Positions 39,353 to 50,124 of a DNA stretch of 64,000 nt are shown here, in pieces. The stretch comes from JAXMAO01 sp046350375 (GTDB lineage Bacteria > Planctomycetota > Phycisphaerae > UBA1845 > UTPLA1), in NCBI GenBank assembly GCA_046350375.1, contig JAXMAO010000001.1:372001-436000 (forward strand), read 5' to 3'. Both the position numbers and the translations under genes were made by a program. Position 1 is the first letter of the stretch, and every line of letters starts with the position of its first letter. Below the pieces are notes generated by a model. That model saw nothing but the letters and a program-made list of their open reading frames with translations, was not told the DNA's origin and made no database searches.

Positions 39353-40390
39353 ATGCGCATCCTCGTCACCGGTTCGCAGGGCTACATCGGCCGTATCCTC
39401 GTCCGCAGGCTGGTGGCCGCCGGACATCACGTCGTCGGCCTCGATGCCGGCTGGTATGCCCGGCCGGGCGACACCAACGACACCGCCGTCATCCGCGCCG
39501 ACGTGCGCGACCTGCCGGCGCGGCGCCTCGCCGACTTCGACGCCGTCGCACACTTCGCCGCGCTGTCAAACGACCCGCTCGGCGAACTCGACCCCGAACT
39601 GACGCTCGAAATCAACTGCGAGGCGACGCTCACGCTCGCCGAAAAAGCCCGCGAAGCCGGCGTCTCGCGCTTCCTCTTCAGCTCGTCGTGCAGCATCTAC
39701 GGCCGGTCGGACGCCGACGCCGTCGACGAGACCGCCCCGGTCGAGCCGCTGACTGCTTACGCCCGCTCCAAGGTCATCGCCGAGCGCGGCCTGGTCGAGC
39801 TGGCCAGCGCCGACTTCGTGCCGGTCATCCTGCGCAACGCCACTGCCTACGGCGTCTCGCCGGCGCAACGCTTCGACCTGGTCGTGCCCAACCTGGTCGC
39901 CGCGGCGCTCACGCAGGGCCGCATCGCGCTGCTCTCCGACGGCGCCGCCTGGCGCCCGCTGGTTCACATCCAGGATATTGCCGCCGCCTGCCTGGCGCTG
40001 CTCGGCGCGCCGGCCGACGCGGTCCGCGGCGAGGCCTTCAACGTCGGCCGCGACGACGACAACCACCGCGTCAGCGACATCGCCGAGCTGATCCACACCG
40101 CGCTGCCCGAGTGCCCGATCTCGTTCGCGCCCGGCGGCGGCGAGCCCGACGCCCGCAGCTATCGCGTCTCGTTCGGCAAGATCCGCCGGCTCGTTCCGAC
40201 CTTTCAGCCGCGCTGGACCCTGCCGCGCGGCATCGCCGAGTGCGTCGCCGAGTTTCGCGCGCTGGAGCTGACGCGCGCGTCGCTGGCCGAGTCGCCCGGG
40301 AACCGCGTGAAATCCCTGCGGGCGTTGCTCGACGGCGGCCGATTGGATTCAAGTCTGCGCTGGGCCGCCGCGCCCGTCGCGGCGATCTAG
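39353..40390 (+). CDS. NAD-dependent sugar epimerase/dehydratase
   Basis: An extended SDR acting on a nucleotide sugar. MRILVTGSQGYIGRILVRRL gives the GxxGxxG cofactor loop, HFAALSNDPLGELD the usual loop, FSSSCSIYG the catalytic Ser region and TAYARSKVIAERGL the YxxxK. AWRPLVHIQDIAAACLALL is the sugar-site helix. The family includes 3,5-epimerases, 4-reductases and dehydratases of CDP- or dTDP-sugars. AAAGGAG is nine bases before ATG. With rfbF and the C-methyltransferase it probably builds a branched or deoxy CDP-sugar; it may substitute for the missing RfbG, but this is a guess. Confidence 0.85.
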   Translation: MRILVTGSQGYIGRILVRRLVAAGHHVVGLDAGWYARPGDTNDTAVIRADVRDLPARRLADFDAVAHFAALSNDPLGELDPELTLEINCEATLTLAEKAREAGVSRFLFSSSCSIYGRSDADAVDETAPVEPLTAYARSKVIAERGLVELASADFVPVILRNATAYGVSPAQRFDLVVPNLVAAALTQGRIALLSDGAAWRPLVHIQDIAAACLALLGAPADAVRGEAFNVGRDDDNHRVSDIAELIHTALPECPISFAPGGGEPDARSYRVSFGKIRRLVPTFQPRWTLPRGIAECVAEFRALELTRASLAESPGNRVKSLRALLDGGRLDSSLRWAAAPVAAI

Positions 40391-40462
40391 GCCCGCGTAC
40401 TTTTCCGACTGCTTTCGCGCCGATCGCCTTGGCCTTGCCCAGCCGCTTCGCGAGGACCGCGC

Positions 40463-41755
40463 GTGAACTCGATTGCTGCCGCCATCGCCCCGCTGCCGGC
40501 GCCGCCGTTCGCCCACCTGCACCGCGCGCCGGCCGGACTCGCCTGTCGCGGCTGCGACGCGGGTCCGCTGGCGCTGGTGCTCGACCTGGGCACGATGCCG
40601 CTCGCCAACGGCCTGCTCGAATCCGCCGACCTCGAATCCGCCGAGCCGCGCCACCCGCTGCGCCTGGCGCGCTGCGCCGAGTGCGGCCTGGTGCAGATCC
40701 TCGACACCGTCGCGCCCGAAACGCTGTTCGCGCACTACGCCTACTTCTCCTCCAGCTCGTCCGGCTGGCTGGCCCACGCGCGGCGCCTGGCCGACAGCCT
40801 CATCACCGCGCGACGCCTCAGCCGCCGCTCCCAGGTCGTCGAGATCGCCAGCAACGACGGCTACCTGCTGCGCAACTTTGTCGCCCGCGGCATCCCCGCG
40901 CTGGGCGTCGATCCGGCCGGCACGGTCGCCGCCGCGGCCGAACGCGCGGGCGTCCAGACCCTGTGCGCGTTCTTCAACCGCGACCTGGCCTGCCGCCTCC
41001 GCCGCGACGGCACCTCGGCCGACGTCGTCATCGCCAACAACGTGCTCGCCCACGTGCCCGACCCGGTCGACGTGCTGACCGGCATGCGCCTGCTGCTGCG
41101 CCCCGGCGGAACGGTCGAGATCGAAGTCCCGTGGCTCTGCGACCTGGTCGAGAAGACCGAGTTCGACACCATCTACCACGAGCACATCTACTACTACTCG
41201 CTCACCGCCCTGGCGCCGCTCTGCCGCGCCGCCGGGCTCGAGCCGCTGCACGTCCTGCACCTGCCGACCCACGGCGGATCGCTCCACCTCTCGGCCGGGC
41301 TGCCCGGCGACTACCCCGTCCGCCCGAGCGTCGCCGCCTGGCTGGCCGACGAAGCGCGGCGCGGCGTCCGCTCGGCCCACTACTTCACGCGCTTTGCGAC
41401 CCGCGCCGTCGCGCTGCGCGGCGAGCTGCGCGCCACGCTCGCCGCCCTGAAACGCGCCGGCCACACGCTGGCCGCCTACGGCGCGGCCGCCAAGGGGGCG
41501 ACGCTGCTCAACTTCTGCGGCCTGGGTCGCGAGACGCTCGACTTCGTCGTCGACCGCTCCGCCGCCAAGCACGGGCGCTTCATGCCCGGCTCGCACCTGC
41601 CGATACTCCCCACCGACGAACTGCTGCATCGTCGCCCGGCCTACGCGCTGCTGTTGGCGTGGAACTGGGCCGACGAGATCCTCGTCCAGCAGCGGACCTA
41701 CCGCGCGGCCGGCGGTCGGTTCATCATCCCGCTGCCAACGCTGCGAATCGTCTAG
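40463..41755 (+). CDS. Sugar C-methyltransferase-type protein (zinc head, SAM domain, C-terminal Rossmann domain)
   Basis: Three-part layout of NovU/TylCIII-type sugar C-methyltransferases. The zinc-binding head has ACRGCDAG and ARCAECGLVQIL (residues about 30-80). The SAM domain follows with VVEIASNDGYLLRNFVARGI as motif I and ADVVIANNVLAHVPDPVDVL as motif IV. YHEHIYYYSL is the characteristic HEH segment. The C-terminal domain contains LAAYGAAAKGATLLNFCGLG, a dinucleotide-like fold typical of this group. In the family it methylates C-3 of 4-keto-6-deoxysugar nucleotides. It is the last gene of the CDP-sugar run, 72 bases after the epimerase. Confidence 0.88.
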   Translation: MNSIAAAIAPLPAPPFAHLHRAPAGLACRGCDAGPLALVLDLGTMPLANGLLESADLESAEPRHPLRLARCAECGLVQILDTVAPETLFAHYAYFSSSSSGWLAHARRLADSLITARRLSRRSQVVEIASNDGYLLRNFVARGIPALGVDPAGTVAAAAERAGVQTLCAFFNRDLACRLRRDGTSADVVIANNVLAHVPDPVDVLTGMRLLLRPGGTVEIEVPWLCDLVEKTEFDTIYHEHIYYYSLTALAPLCRAAGLEPLHVLHLPTHGGSLHLSAGLPGDYPVRPSVAAWLADEARRGVRSAHYFTRFATRAVALRGELRATLAALKRAGHTLAAYGAAAKGATLLNFCGLGRETLDFVVDRSAAKHGRFMPGSHLPILPTDELLHRRPAYALLLAWNWADEILVQQRTYRAAGGRFIIPLPTLRIV

Positions 41756-41863
41756 CCCCGCCAGATTCGCGGTAGACGGCCCGTTCCAGAGTTAACATAG
41801 ATAGTTTGGGATATCTGGATTACTGCCGTGGAACGGTGCGGTGACATTTGCCGCGCGACCGAT

Positions 41864-41891
41864 TTGCCAGGCCGGAAACCCGTGATATAGT
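41864..41891 (+). promoter_or_regulatory. Promoter of dnaG-rpoD: TTGCCA - 16 bp - TATAGT
   Basis: TTGCCA (41864-41869) and TATAGT (41886-41891), five of six consensus matches each, with a 16-base spacer. It lies about 130 bases before the dnaG start, leaving a leader of about 125 bases. Confidence 0.65.
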
Positions 41892-42023
41892 TTCTCGTCT
41901 CACGGAATCTGACAGCGCGGTGCGGATTCTGTCGCAGATCGGCCGGCGTGGCGAACCCCGTTGAGCCAGGCTCGGCTAGTTCGGTTGGACAAGATACGAA
42001 CTACTTTATTCACGGAAGCTTAC

Positions 42024-43880
42024 GTGAGCGACTCGGCGCGCTTCGAACAGTGGACCCGTCGCGTCGCGCAGGCGATCGACATCGCCGACCTCATCGGCCA
42101 GCACGTCAAGCTGAGCCGGGCCGGAAAAGACCTGCGCGGCCTGTGCCCGTTTCACCAGGAAAAGACCCCGTCGTTCTACGTCTCGCCTGCCAAGCAGATC
42201 TTCAAATGCTTCGGCTGCGGGGCGGGCGGCGACGCGTTCAAGTTCATCCAGCTGCGCGAGAAGGTCAGTTTCTCCGAGGCGCGCGACATCCTCGCCGAGC
42301 GGGTCGGCATTCCGCTGGAGCGCGGACCGCGCGGCGCCCCGACCGGCGAGACCGATCGCGCCACGCTGGCGCGCGTCAACGAGTGGGCGGTCAGCTGGTT
42401 CCGCCGACAGCTTTCGCAGACGCCCGCCGGCCACGCCGCCCGGGAGTATGCCCTGGGTCGCGGCCTGACGGCCGGGTCGATCGATGCGTGGGAGATCGGC
42501 TTTGCCCCCGAGTCGTGGGACCAGCTCAAGAACGCCAGCCACGCCGCGAAGATTTCGGCGGCGGCCATCGCGGCGGCCGGCCTGGCGCGGCGGCGTGACG
42601 ACGGCGGCCTGTACGACACGTTTCGAAACCGGCTTATGTTTCCGATCCGCGATGGAATGAATCGCGTGGTCGGGTTTGGCGGGCGCGCCCTGGGCGACGA
42701 CCCGGCGAAATACCTGAACACGCCGCAGACGCCGCTCTTCGACAAGGGGCGCTGCCTGTTCGGGCTCCACAAGGCCAGAGATTCGATCGCGTCTGGCGGG
42801 AAGGCCGTGGTCGTCGAGGGGTACCTGGATTGCGTGATGGCGCATCAGTTCGGCTTTGCCGCGACCGTGGCGACCCTGGGCACTGCTTTGACGGCCGACC
42901 ACGCCGCCGCGTTGCGCCGCTTCGCCGACAGCGTCATACTGGTATTCGACTCGGACGCGGCCGGTGAGCGGGCGGTTGAGCGGGCCCTGCCGATCTTCCT
43001 CTCGCAGCGGCTGGAGGTGCGGCTGGCGCGAGTGACCGAGGGCAAGGATCCGTGCGACTTCCTGCTGGCGGCGGGTGCAGAAGCGTTCAAAACGGTGTTG
43101 AACGGGGCCATCGGCGCGCTAGAATCGAAATGGCAAGGACTTCGGGATCGATATCGGGGCGAATCCGGCTTATCCGGACGTCACCGGGCGGTCCAGCAAT
43201 TTCTGGACGACGTGGCCGCCGCGGGCGACTGGGGCTCGATCGACCCCATTCAACGGGGGCTCATTGTCAATCAGGTCGCAAAGCTGCTGGAAATCGGGCG
43301 CAACGACGTCGAATCGGCGTTGCGCCGGCGGCCTGCCCGGTCTCAGCCGGCACCGCCGCAGGAGGCCGTGCCGGCCGAATCGGCCGGGTCTGCGGGCCGG
43401 TCGGCACACGAAGGGCCGATCGACCTGGCGATGCGCGAGCTGCTGGAGGCCGTTCTGAATGATCCGGGGCTGACGGCCCGGGTGACCGGTCATCTGGACC
43501 CGAGTCGGCTGGCAGATGAGGAGTTGCGGCGGATTGCGACGCTGGTCGTGGATATGATCAGAGAGGCCGGCACGGTGGACGTGGCGGGGCTATATTCCCG
43601 CCTCGATTCGCCGGCGAGCGGGCAGCGATTGACGGACCTGATCTGGACGGGTGAGACGCGAGGCAACCTGGAGGCCGTAGTCACGGGGGCGATCGCCCGG
43701 ATCGAGCAGGAAGTGGCCAATGAGGCGGCAGGCGGGCTGCGCCAGGTATTTCGGGAGCCGTCGGCGGCGACGGCGGACCTGGACGAGGCGGCTCGCGAGC
43801 GGATGGAAATTGCGCGCCGGTGTCAGCACTTCGCAGCGCGCAAGCACCTGAGGCAGAATCGTCTCGGGTCGGAGAACTGA
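42024..43880 (+). CDS. dnaG: DNA primase
   Basis: Synthesises RNA primers at the replication fork. The CHC2 zinc domain at the N-terminus reads DLRGLCPFHQEKTPSFYV with FKCFGCGAGGDAF; the primase core contains GFAPESWDQL, RLMFPIRDGMNRVVGFGGRA and AKYLNTPQTPLFDKGRCLFG. The TOPRIM motifs are KAVVVEGYLDCVMAHQFG and VILVFDSDAAGERAVERA. The C-terminal helicase-binding domain (from about residue 470) is divergent, as usual. GTG was chosen because GGAAG lies seven bases upstream and the N-terminus then matches other primases; an upstream TTG is in frame. The gene is followed by rpoD, the classic macromolecular synthesis order. Confidence 0.96.
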   Translation: MSDSARFEQWTRRVAQAIDIADLIGQHVKLSRAGKDLRGLCPFHQEKTPSFYVSPAKQIFKCFGCGAGGDAFKFIQLREKVSFSEARDILAERVGIPLERGPRGAPTGETDRATLARVNEWAVSWFRRQLSQTPAGHAAREYALGRGLTAGSIDAWEIGFAPESWDQLKNASHAAKISAAAIAAAGLARRRDDGGLYDTFRNRLMFPIRDGMNRVVGFGGRALGDDPAKYLNTPQTPLFDKGRCLFGLHKARDSIASGGKAVVVEGYLDCVMAHQFGFAATVATLGTALTADHAAALRRFADSVILVFDSDAAGERAVERALPIFLSQRLEVRLARVTEGKDPCDFLLAAGAEAFKTVLNGAIGALESKWQGLRDRYRGESGLSGRHRAVQQFLDDVAAAGDWGSIDPIQRGLIVNQVAKLLEIGRNDVESALRRRPARSQPAPPQEAVPAESAGSAGRSAHEGPIDLAMRELLEAVLNDPGLTARVTGHLDPSRLADEELRRIATLVVDMIREAGTVDVAGLYSRLDSPASGQRLTDLIWTGETRGNLEAVVTGAIARIEQEVANEAAGGLRQVFREPSAATADLDEAARERMEIARRCQHFAARKHLRQNRLGSEN

Positions 43881-44043
43881 AGCTGATCGACCGACGGATC
43901 GGCCCGACCGCCACGCGGGTGGGTTGCGCCGTCGCATCGAAGGGTGTCCGCGAGGCGGCACGGGCCGCGCGCGGCTGGATGGGAAAGGCATCGGAAGCCT
44001 GAACGACGAGGACCGGGTCGCCGGAGCAGCGACCGGGCGAGAC

Positions 44044-45789
<1,746 letters not shown>

Positions 45790-45824
45790 AGCTGCTCCGC
45801 GTCAGCACGAAACCAGCGCACGTC

Positions 45825-45862
45825 AGGGCCCAGGGCGAACACCCTGGGCCCTTTGTTGTCTT
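45825..45862 (+). terminator. Intrinsic terminator after rpoD
   Basis: An 11-base perfect stem AGGGCCCAGGG (45825-45835) / CCCTGGGCCCT (45842-45852) with a six-base loop, followed by TTGTTGTCTT. Confidence 0.88.
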
Positions 45863-45913
45863 GTACTGGGTTTGTCGGGCGCGACGGCGCGACGAGCGAC
45901 TCAGGATCGGCGC

Positions 45914-46792
45914 CTACGGACAGCCGGACCCCGTCAGCAGCGCGTTGACGAACGCTTGGACGTCCAGCCCGTTCACCACGTGATCGTCGTTGAAGTCGCC
46001 TGGGCAGCAGGTGGCAGCCGCGGGCAGCGTCGTGAAGTAGGCGGTCGTGCTGCGGAAGAACTCGGCCCCGGCCGTGGCGTTGGTGAATCCCGCGTTCGGC
46101 GTCCGCACGATGTTGTAGTAGGTCAGTCCGATGCTGTAGCTCCGCCCGGCGGTCAGCGTGTTGGCCGGAATGACGAAGCTGGTGTCGGATGGATCGAGCG
46201 CGACGGAAATGACGGCGCCGATCGCGTTGTCCTCGACGACTGAGAGGTAGATCGCGCCGACGTCGGTCGACGGATGGAGGGTGAAACCGTTGAAGGTCAG
46301 CGTGAGGTCCTGCGTCACGTCGTAGCTCTGGAGGCGGTCGTAGGTATCGCCGGTGAAATAGGGAATGGCCTCGCAGTAGAGGTCTTCGGCCAGAAAGACG
46401 TCGCCGGTTTCGGGACCGGCCCCCAGGTCGGCGGTCAGCGTATAGGTCGTCGCCGGATAGGCGAGCAGGAACGACGCCGCGTCGGTATAGAACGGCGATC
46501 CTACTTGCCAGAGCGTCGCGATCGACTCATGAAGCGGATAACTCGCCGGCGGAGGCTGGTTGAACGACACGCTCGCCGAGACAATTTCATTGGGCACGTC
46601 GGTGAACACCAGCGCGCGAAAGTCCCAGAACTCCGGTGTGTTCGGCTGGGCGTTCGAGGTCTGGGTGTCAGAAATGGTCCGCGTGACGGCGTATTCCACC
46701 ACGGCGGCACGCGCCGGAACGACCTGCAAGGCGGTCAGAATCGCGGCGACGCGGGCGGCATTGGACAACAGCGCACGGCGACAGACGGACAT
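45914..46792 (-). CDS. Exported protein with dockerin-like C-terminus
   Basis: Signal peptide SNAARVAAILTALQVVPARA, then a roughly 230-residue beta-rich domain (TPEFWDFRALVFTDVPNEIV, TYTLTADLGAGPETGDVFLA, AGRSYSIGLTYYNIVRTPNA) with a planctomycete-specific look. The C-terminus CCPGDFNDDHVVNGLDVQAF is a single dockerin-type calcium loop with a flanking helix, ending NALLTGSGCP. Such tails may anchor the protein in a matrix, though no cohesin partner is visible. AAGGAG lies eight bases before the ATG. Function of the main domain is unknown. It is divergent from the ECF sigma gene. Confidence 0.78.
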   Translation of the reverse strand: MSVCRRALLSNAARVAAILTALQVVPARAAVVEYAVTRTISDTQTSNAQPNTPEFWDFRALVFTDVPNEIVSASVSFNQPPPASYPLHESIATLWQVGSPFYTDAASFLLAYPATTYTLTADLGAGPETGDVFLAEDLYCEAIPYFTGDTYDRLQSYDVTQDLTLTFNGFTLHPSTDVGAIYLSVVEDNAIGAVISVALDPSDTSFVIPANTLTAGRSYSIGLTYYNIVRTPNAGFTNATAGAEFFRSTTAYFTTLPAAATCCPGDFNDDHVVNGLDVQAFVNALLTGSGCP

Positions 46793-46962
46793 GGAGTGCT
46801 CCTTGTTCGGGTTTCGGGCGGCGACGGCGCCATGCCGGCCGCCGTCGTTCACAGCGTCGGATGGCCGTCGCGTGTCACGCGCCGGGCATCCGATTTCGAG
46901 GCGTGGCGGATACAATGACCGGGTTGGCGCGCGGGCCACGCCAACCCGTATCCGGAGCGCTC

Positions 46963-47586
46963 ATGCAGGAATCGGACGAGCAGCTCGTCCATCGTGCTCA
47001 GCAGGGCGACGAGCAGGCGCTCGCAACGTTGCTCGAACGCGCCGGGCTCGAGCTGCACGCCCAGCTCGAGGCCCGCATCGGCCCGCGCTACCGCGGACAG
47101 TTCAACGCCGATGACATCCTGCAAGTGTCGTTCCTGGAAGCGTTTCTGCGCGTCCGCTCGCTCGAAGTCCGCGGACACGGCTCCTTCATGACCTGGCTCC
47201 GAAAGATCGCCGAGCACAACCTGCTGGACGCGATTCGCGAACTGGAGCGCGACAAGCGCCCCGCGCCCAGCCGACGGGTCGAGTTTGCCAATTCCGACGA
47301 CTCGTACGTCGCGCTGGTCGAGCAGATGGCCAGTGCCAGCAGCGCCGCCAGCCGCGTCTGTGCCCGCGAGGAACTCCGCCAGTGCGTGGACGCGGCGCTG
47401 CGCGAGCTGCCGGCTGAATACGAGCAGGCGCTGCGGCTCTTTGAGCTCCAGGGGCTTTCGGGCGAAGAAGTGGCGCTGAAAATGGGGCGCTCGCACGGCG
47501 CCGTCCGCATGCTGCTGGCGCGGGCCCGCGAGCGCCTCGCCGAGCTGCTGGGCTCCGATTCGCGATTCTTCTCAAAACCCGCGTGA
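46963..47586 (+). CDS. ECF-type RNA polymerase sigma factor
   Basis: A 207-residue ECF sigma factor. Region 2 is GLELHAQLEARIGPRYRGQF with NADDILQVSFLEAFLRVRSL and HGSFMTWLRKIAEHNLLDAI; region 4 is LRELPAEYEQALRLFELQGL with SGEEVALKMGRSHGAVRMLL. No cognate anti-sigma gene is adjacent. Instead the stop codon is one base before the ATG of a Ser/Thr kinase, the standard planctomycete pairing in which the kinase may control the sigma factor. GGAG lies six bases before the ATG; a TACAAT at 46911-46916 may be its promoter. Confidence 0.9.
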   Translation: MQESDEQLVHRAQQGDEQALATLLERAGLELHAQLEARIGPRYRGQFNADDILQVSFLEAFLRVRSLEVRGHGSFMTWLRKIAEHNLLDAIRELERDKRPAPSRRVEFANSDDSYVALVEQMASASSAASRVCAREELRQCVDAALRELPAEYEQALRLFELQGLSGEEVALKMGRSHGAVRMLLARARERLAELLGSDSRFFSKPA

Positions 47587-47587
47587 C

Positions 47588-50062
47588 ATGCCCGGCGGTG
47601 GCGACGCTGACGCCTTCGGCACCGCGCGTTACGAGGATCAACCGGTGACTGGCAGCTCCGGATTCGACGCGCCCTCCGACCTTGCGCGGCAGCAGCGCGT
47701 CCGCGACCTCGTCGCCTCGGCGCGCAGCGCCGCGAAGCTCGCGCGGTCGCGCCAACTGCCGCACGCCCCGCTCTCCGCCGACGCCATTCCCGGCTACGAA
47801 CTGCTGCGCGAAGTCCATCGTGGCGGGCAGGGGGTGGTCTATCAGGCGCTGCAGCGGTCCACCGGGCGAACCGTCGCGCTCAAGGTCATGCGCGAAGGGC
47901 CGTTCACCACCGAATCCGGCCGGCTGCGATTCGAGCGCGAAGTGACCATCCTCGCCGCGCTCAACCACCGGCACATCGTGGGCATCCTCGACCGCGGCAC
48001 GCACGCGGGAAGCGGCTACCTGACGATGGACTTCGTCGCCGGACAGCCGCTCGACCGCTTCGCACGCGAGCGCTCGCTCTCGCTGGACGACCGGCTGCGG
48101 CTGTTTGCGTCGATCTGCGATGCCGTCACCGCGGCACACCGCAAGGGCGTCATTCACCGCGATCTAAAACCCAGCAACATCCTGATCGACGCGGCCGGCG
48201 AACCGCATATCCTCGACTTCGGCCTGGCGAAGTGGGCCGACGGCGGACCCGACGGCCAACCCGACGCACCTACGCAGACCGGCCAGTTCATCGGATCCCT
48301 GCCCTGGACCTCGCCGGAGCAGGCGCTCGGGCGACAGGCCGAGGTGGACACGCGCAGCGACGTCTACTCGCTCGGCGTGATACTCTATTACCTCGTCGCC
48401 GGTCAGTTTCCATACTCAACCGCGGGCGAACTCACGCAGGTTCTCGCGAACATCACCACCACCCAGCCGATCCGGCCGCGGTCGATCGACCCGGCCGTCG
48501 ACTTCGACCTCGAGACCATAACGCTCAAGTGTCTCAGCAAAGAGCCGGCGCGGCGCTATCAGTCGGTCGATGAGCTGGCGCGCGACCTACGCCACTTCCT
48601 CAATCGCGAGCCGATCGACGCCCGCCGAGACAGCGCGTGGTATCTCCTCCGCACGACGCTGCGCCGTCATCGCGTGGCGCTGGGCGTGGCGTGCGGGTTT
48701 GTGCTGCTGGTCGCGGCGTCGTCCGTCGTCGCGTGGATACTGCTGGTGCGGGCACGGGACGCGGCCAGCGCCGCCAGGTACGCCGAGACGGTGGCACAGT
48801 CGCTCGCGACCGAGGCCCGCACGCAGGCTCGCCGCGCTCAGCGAATCAACGAATTCGTCAAGACGGCGATGAAATCTGCCAACCCCAACGAGGGCGGCGA
48901 CCAGGGCATGCTCGTGGCCGACGCGATGATGCAGGCGCTTCACAGTATCGAAGCCGGCACAATCGACGACGATCCGGAAACCAAGGCCGGCCTGCTCGCA
49001 ACGATCTCGACGATCCTCAACTGCAACGGCCGCTCGACCGAAGCCGCCGGTCTGGCCACGCGCGCCCTGGAAATCCAGCAGCAGCTCCACCGCGGCGATC
49101 ATGTCGAAGTCGCGCGCGCCCTCAACGACCTCGCCGTCGTTCTGCAAGACCTTGGTCGTCACGAGGAAGCACTGTCGCTCTACCGGCAGTCACTCGACAT
49201 GCACCGGCGACTGCACGCCGGCGACGACCCGGACGTTGCCAGCGGGCTCAATAATCTCGCGTCCGCACTGGACGCCGTCGGCCGGCCCGACCAGGCCGAG
49301 CCGCTTTTCGCCGAGGCGCTGGAGATGTCGCGCCGGCTGCACAGCGGTGACGACGCCGGAGTCGCCCACGCTCTGAACAACCTGGGATTCGTCCGATTTC
49401 ACCTGGGTCGTCGGGATGAGGCCAAGAAACTGTTCCAGCAGGCACTGGAAATGCGCCGCAGGCTATTTGTCGGCGATCACCCCGACACCGCCTCCAGTCT
49501 GGGAAACCTCGCCATGGCGGCCGGCGCGGTTGACGGCCCCGCCGCGGCCGAGCCGCTGCATCTGCAGGCGCTCAAGATGCAGCAGCGTCTGTTCAAGGGC
49601 GACCATGCCATCATCGCCAGCACGCTCTCAAACCTGGCCATGGCGCGCAACGCCCTGGGCCGGCACGCCGAGGCCGAAGAACTCTACTCGCGTGCGCTCG
49701 CGATGCGCCGGCGGCTGTTCCCGGGAGATCATCCGCAAGTCGCGCTCAGCCTCGGTAACTTGGCCGCTGTGAAACAGGCGCTCAAAAAACCGGCCGACGC
49801 AGTAACGCTGCGAGAGGAGGCGGTCGCCATGCTCAGGCGACTGCATCACGGCGACCATCCGATGCTCGCCGTCGGCCTGACGCGACTCGCCGAGTGCCAG
49901 GGACAATTGCATCGATATGCGGACGCCCTCGCCCCAGCCAAGGAGGCGGCCGATATGGCGGCGCGGATCCTTCCCGAGAAGAACGCCACGCGCAAATTGT
50001 GCGACAAAGTGCTCGCTGACACTCAGGCGGCGACGAAGCGCGCGAAGGACGGTTCCGAGTAA
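47588..50062 (+). CDS. Membrane Ser/Thr protein kinase with TPR repeats
   Basis: An 824-residue protein. The kinase domain (about residues 69-340) has a degenerate glycine loop HRGGQGVVYQ, Lys99 in TVALKVM, the catalytic HRDLKPSN (190-197), the DFG at 210-212 and SPEQ in the activation segment. One transmembrane helix (about 363-386) follows, then eight or so 42-residue TPR-type repeats such as NDLAVVLQDLGRHEEALSLY and LSNLAMARNALGRHAEAEEL, each closing with RRLHxGDHP. The TPR part would be on the far side of the membrane and likely binds a protein or peptide ligand. It is translationally linked to the ECF sigma gene. Confidence 0.92.
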   Translation: MPGGGDADAFGTARYEDQPVTGSSGFDAPSDLARQQRVRDLVASARSAAKLARSRQLPHAPLSADAIPGYELLREVHRGGQGVVYQALQRSTGRTVALKVMREGPFTTESGRLRFEREVTILAALNHRHIVGILDRGTHAGSGYLTMDFVAGQPLDRFARERSLSLDDRLRLFASICDAVTAAHRKGVIHRDLKPSNILIDAAGEPHILDFGLAKWADGGPDGQPDAPTQTGQFIGSLPWTSPEQALGRQAEVDTRSDVYSLGVILYYLVAGQFPYSTAGELTQVLANITTTQPIRPRSIDPAVDFDLETITLKCLSKEPARRYQSVDELARDLRHFLNREPIDARRDSAWYLLRTTLRRHRVALGVACGFVLLVAASSVVAWILLVRARDAASAARYAETVAQSLATEARTQARRAQRINEFVKTAMKSANPNEGGDQGMLVADAMMQALHSIEAGTIDDDPETKAGLLATISTILNCNGRSTEAAGLATRALEIQQQLHRGDHVEVARALNDLAVVLQDLGRHEEALSLYRQSLDMHRRLHAGDDPDVASGLNNLASALDAVGRPDQAEPLFAEALEMSRRLHSGDDAGVAHALNNLGFVRFHLGRRDEAKKLFQQALEMRRRLFVGDHPDTASSLGNLAMAAGAVDGPAAAEPLHLQALKMQQRLFKGDHAIIASTLSNLAMARNALGRHAEAEELYSRALAMRRRLFPGDHPQVALSLGNLAAVKQALKKPADAVTLREEAVAMLRRLHHGDHPMLAVGLTRLAECQGQLHRYADALAPAKEAADMAARILPEKNATRKLCDKVLADTQAATKRAKDGSE

Positions 50063-50124
50063 ATGGCGCGGGCGGACCCTGCACTGCCTCGGCGCCGCCG
50101 ATTCATTCGCAGAGCATGGTCGCC

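Noticed and set aside
41948..42598. A 216-codon frame overlapping the start of dnaG
   Set aside because: It lies in another frame of dnaG, has no domain pattern and no separate ribosome site.
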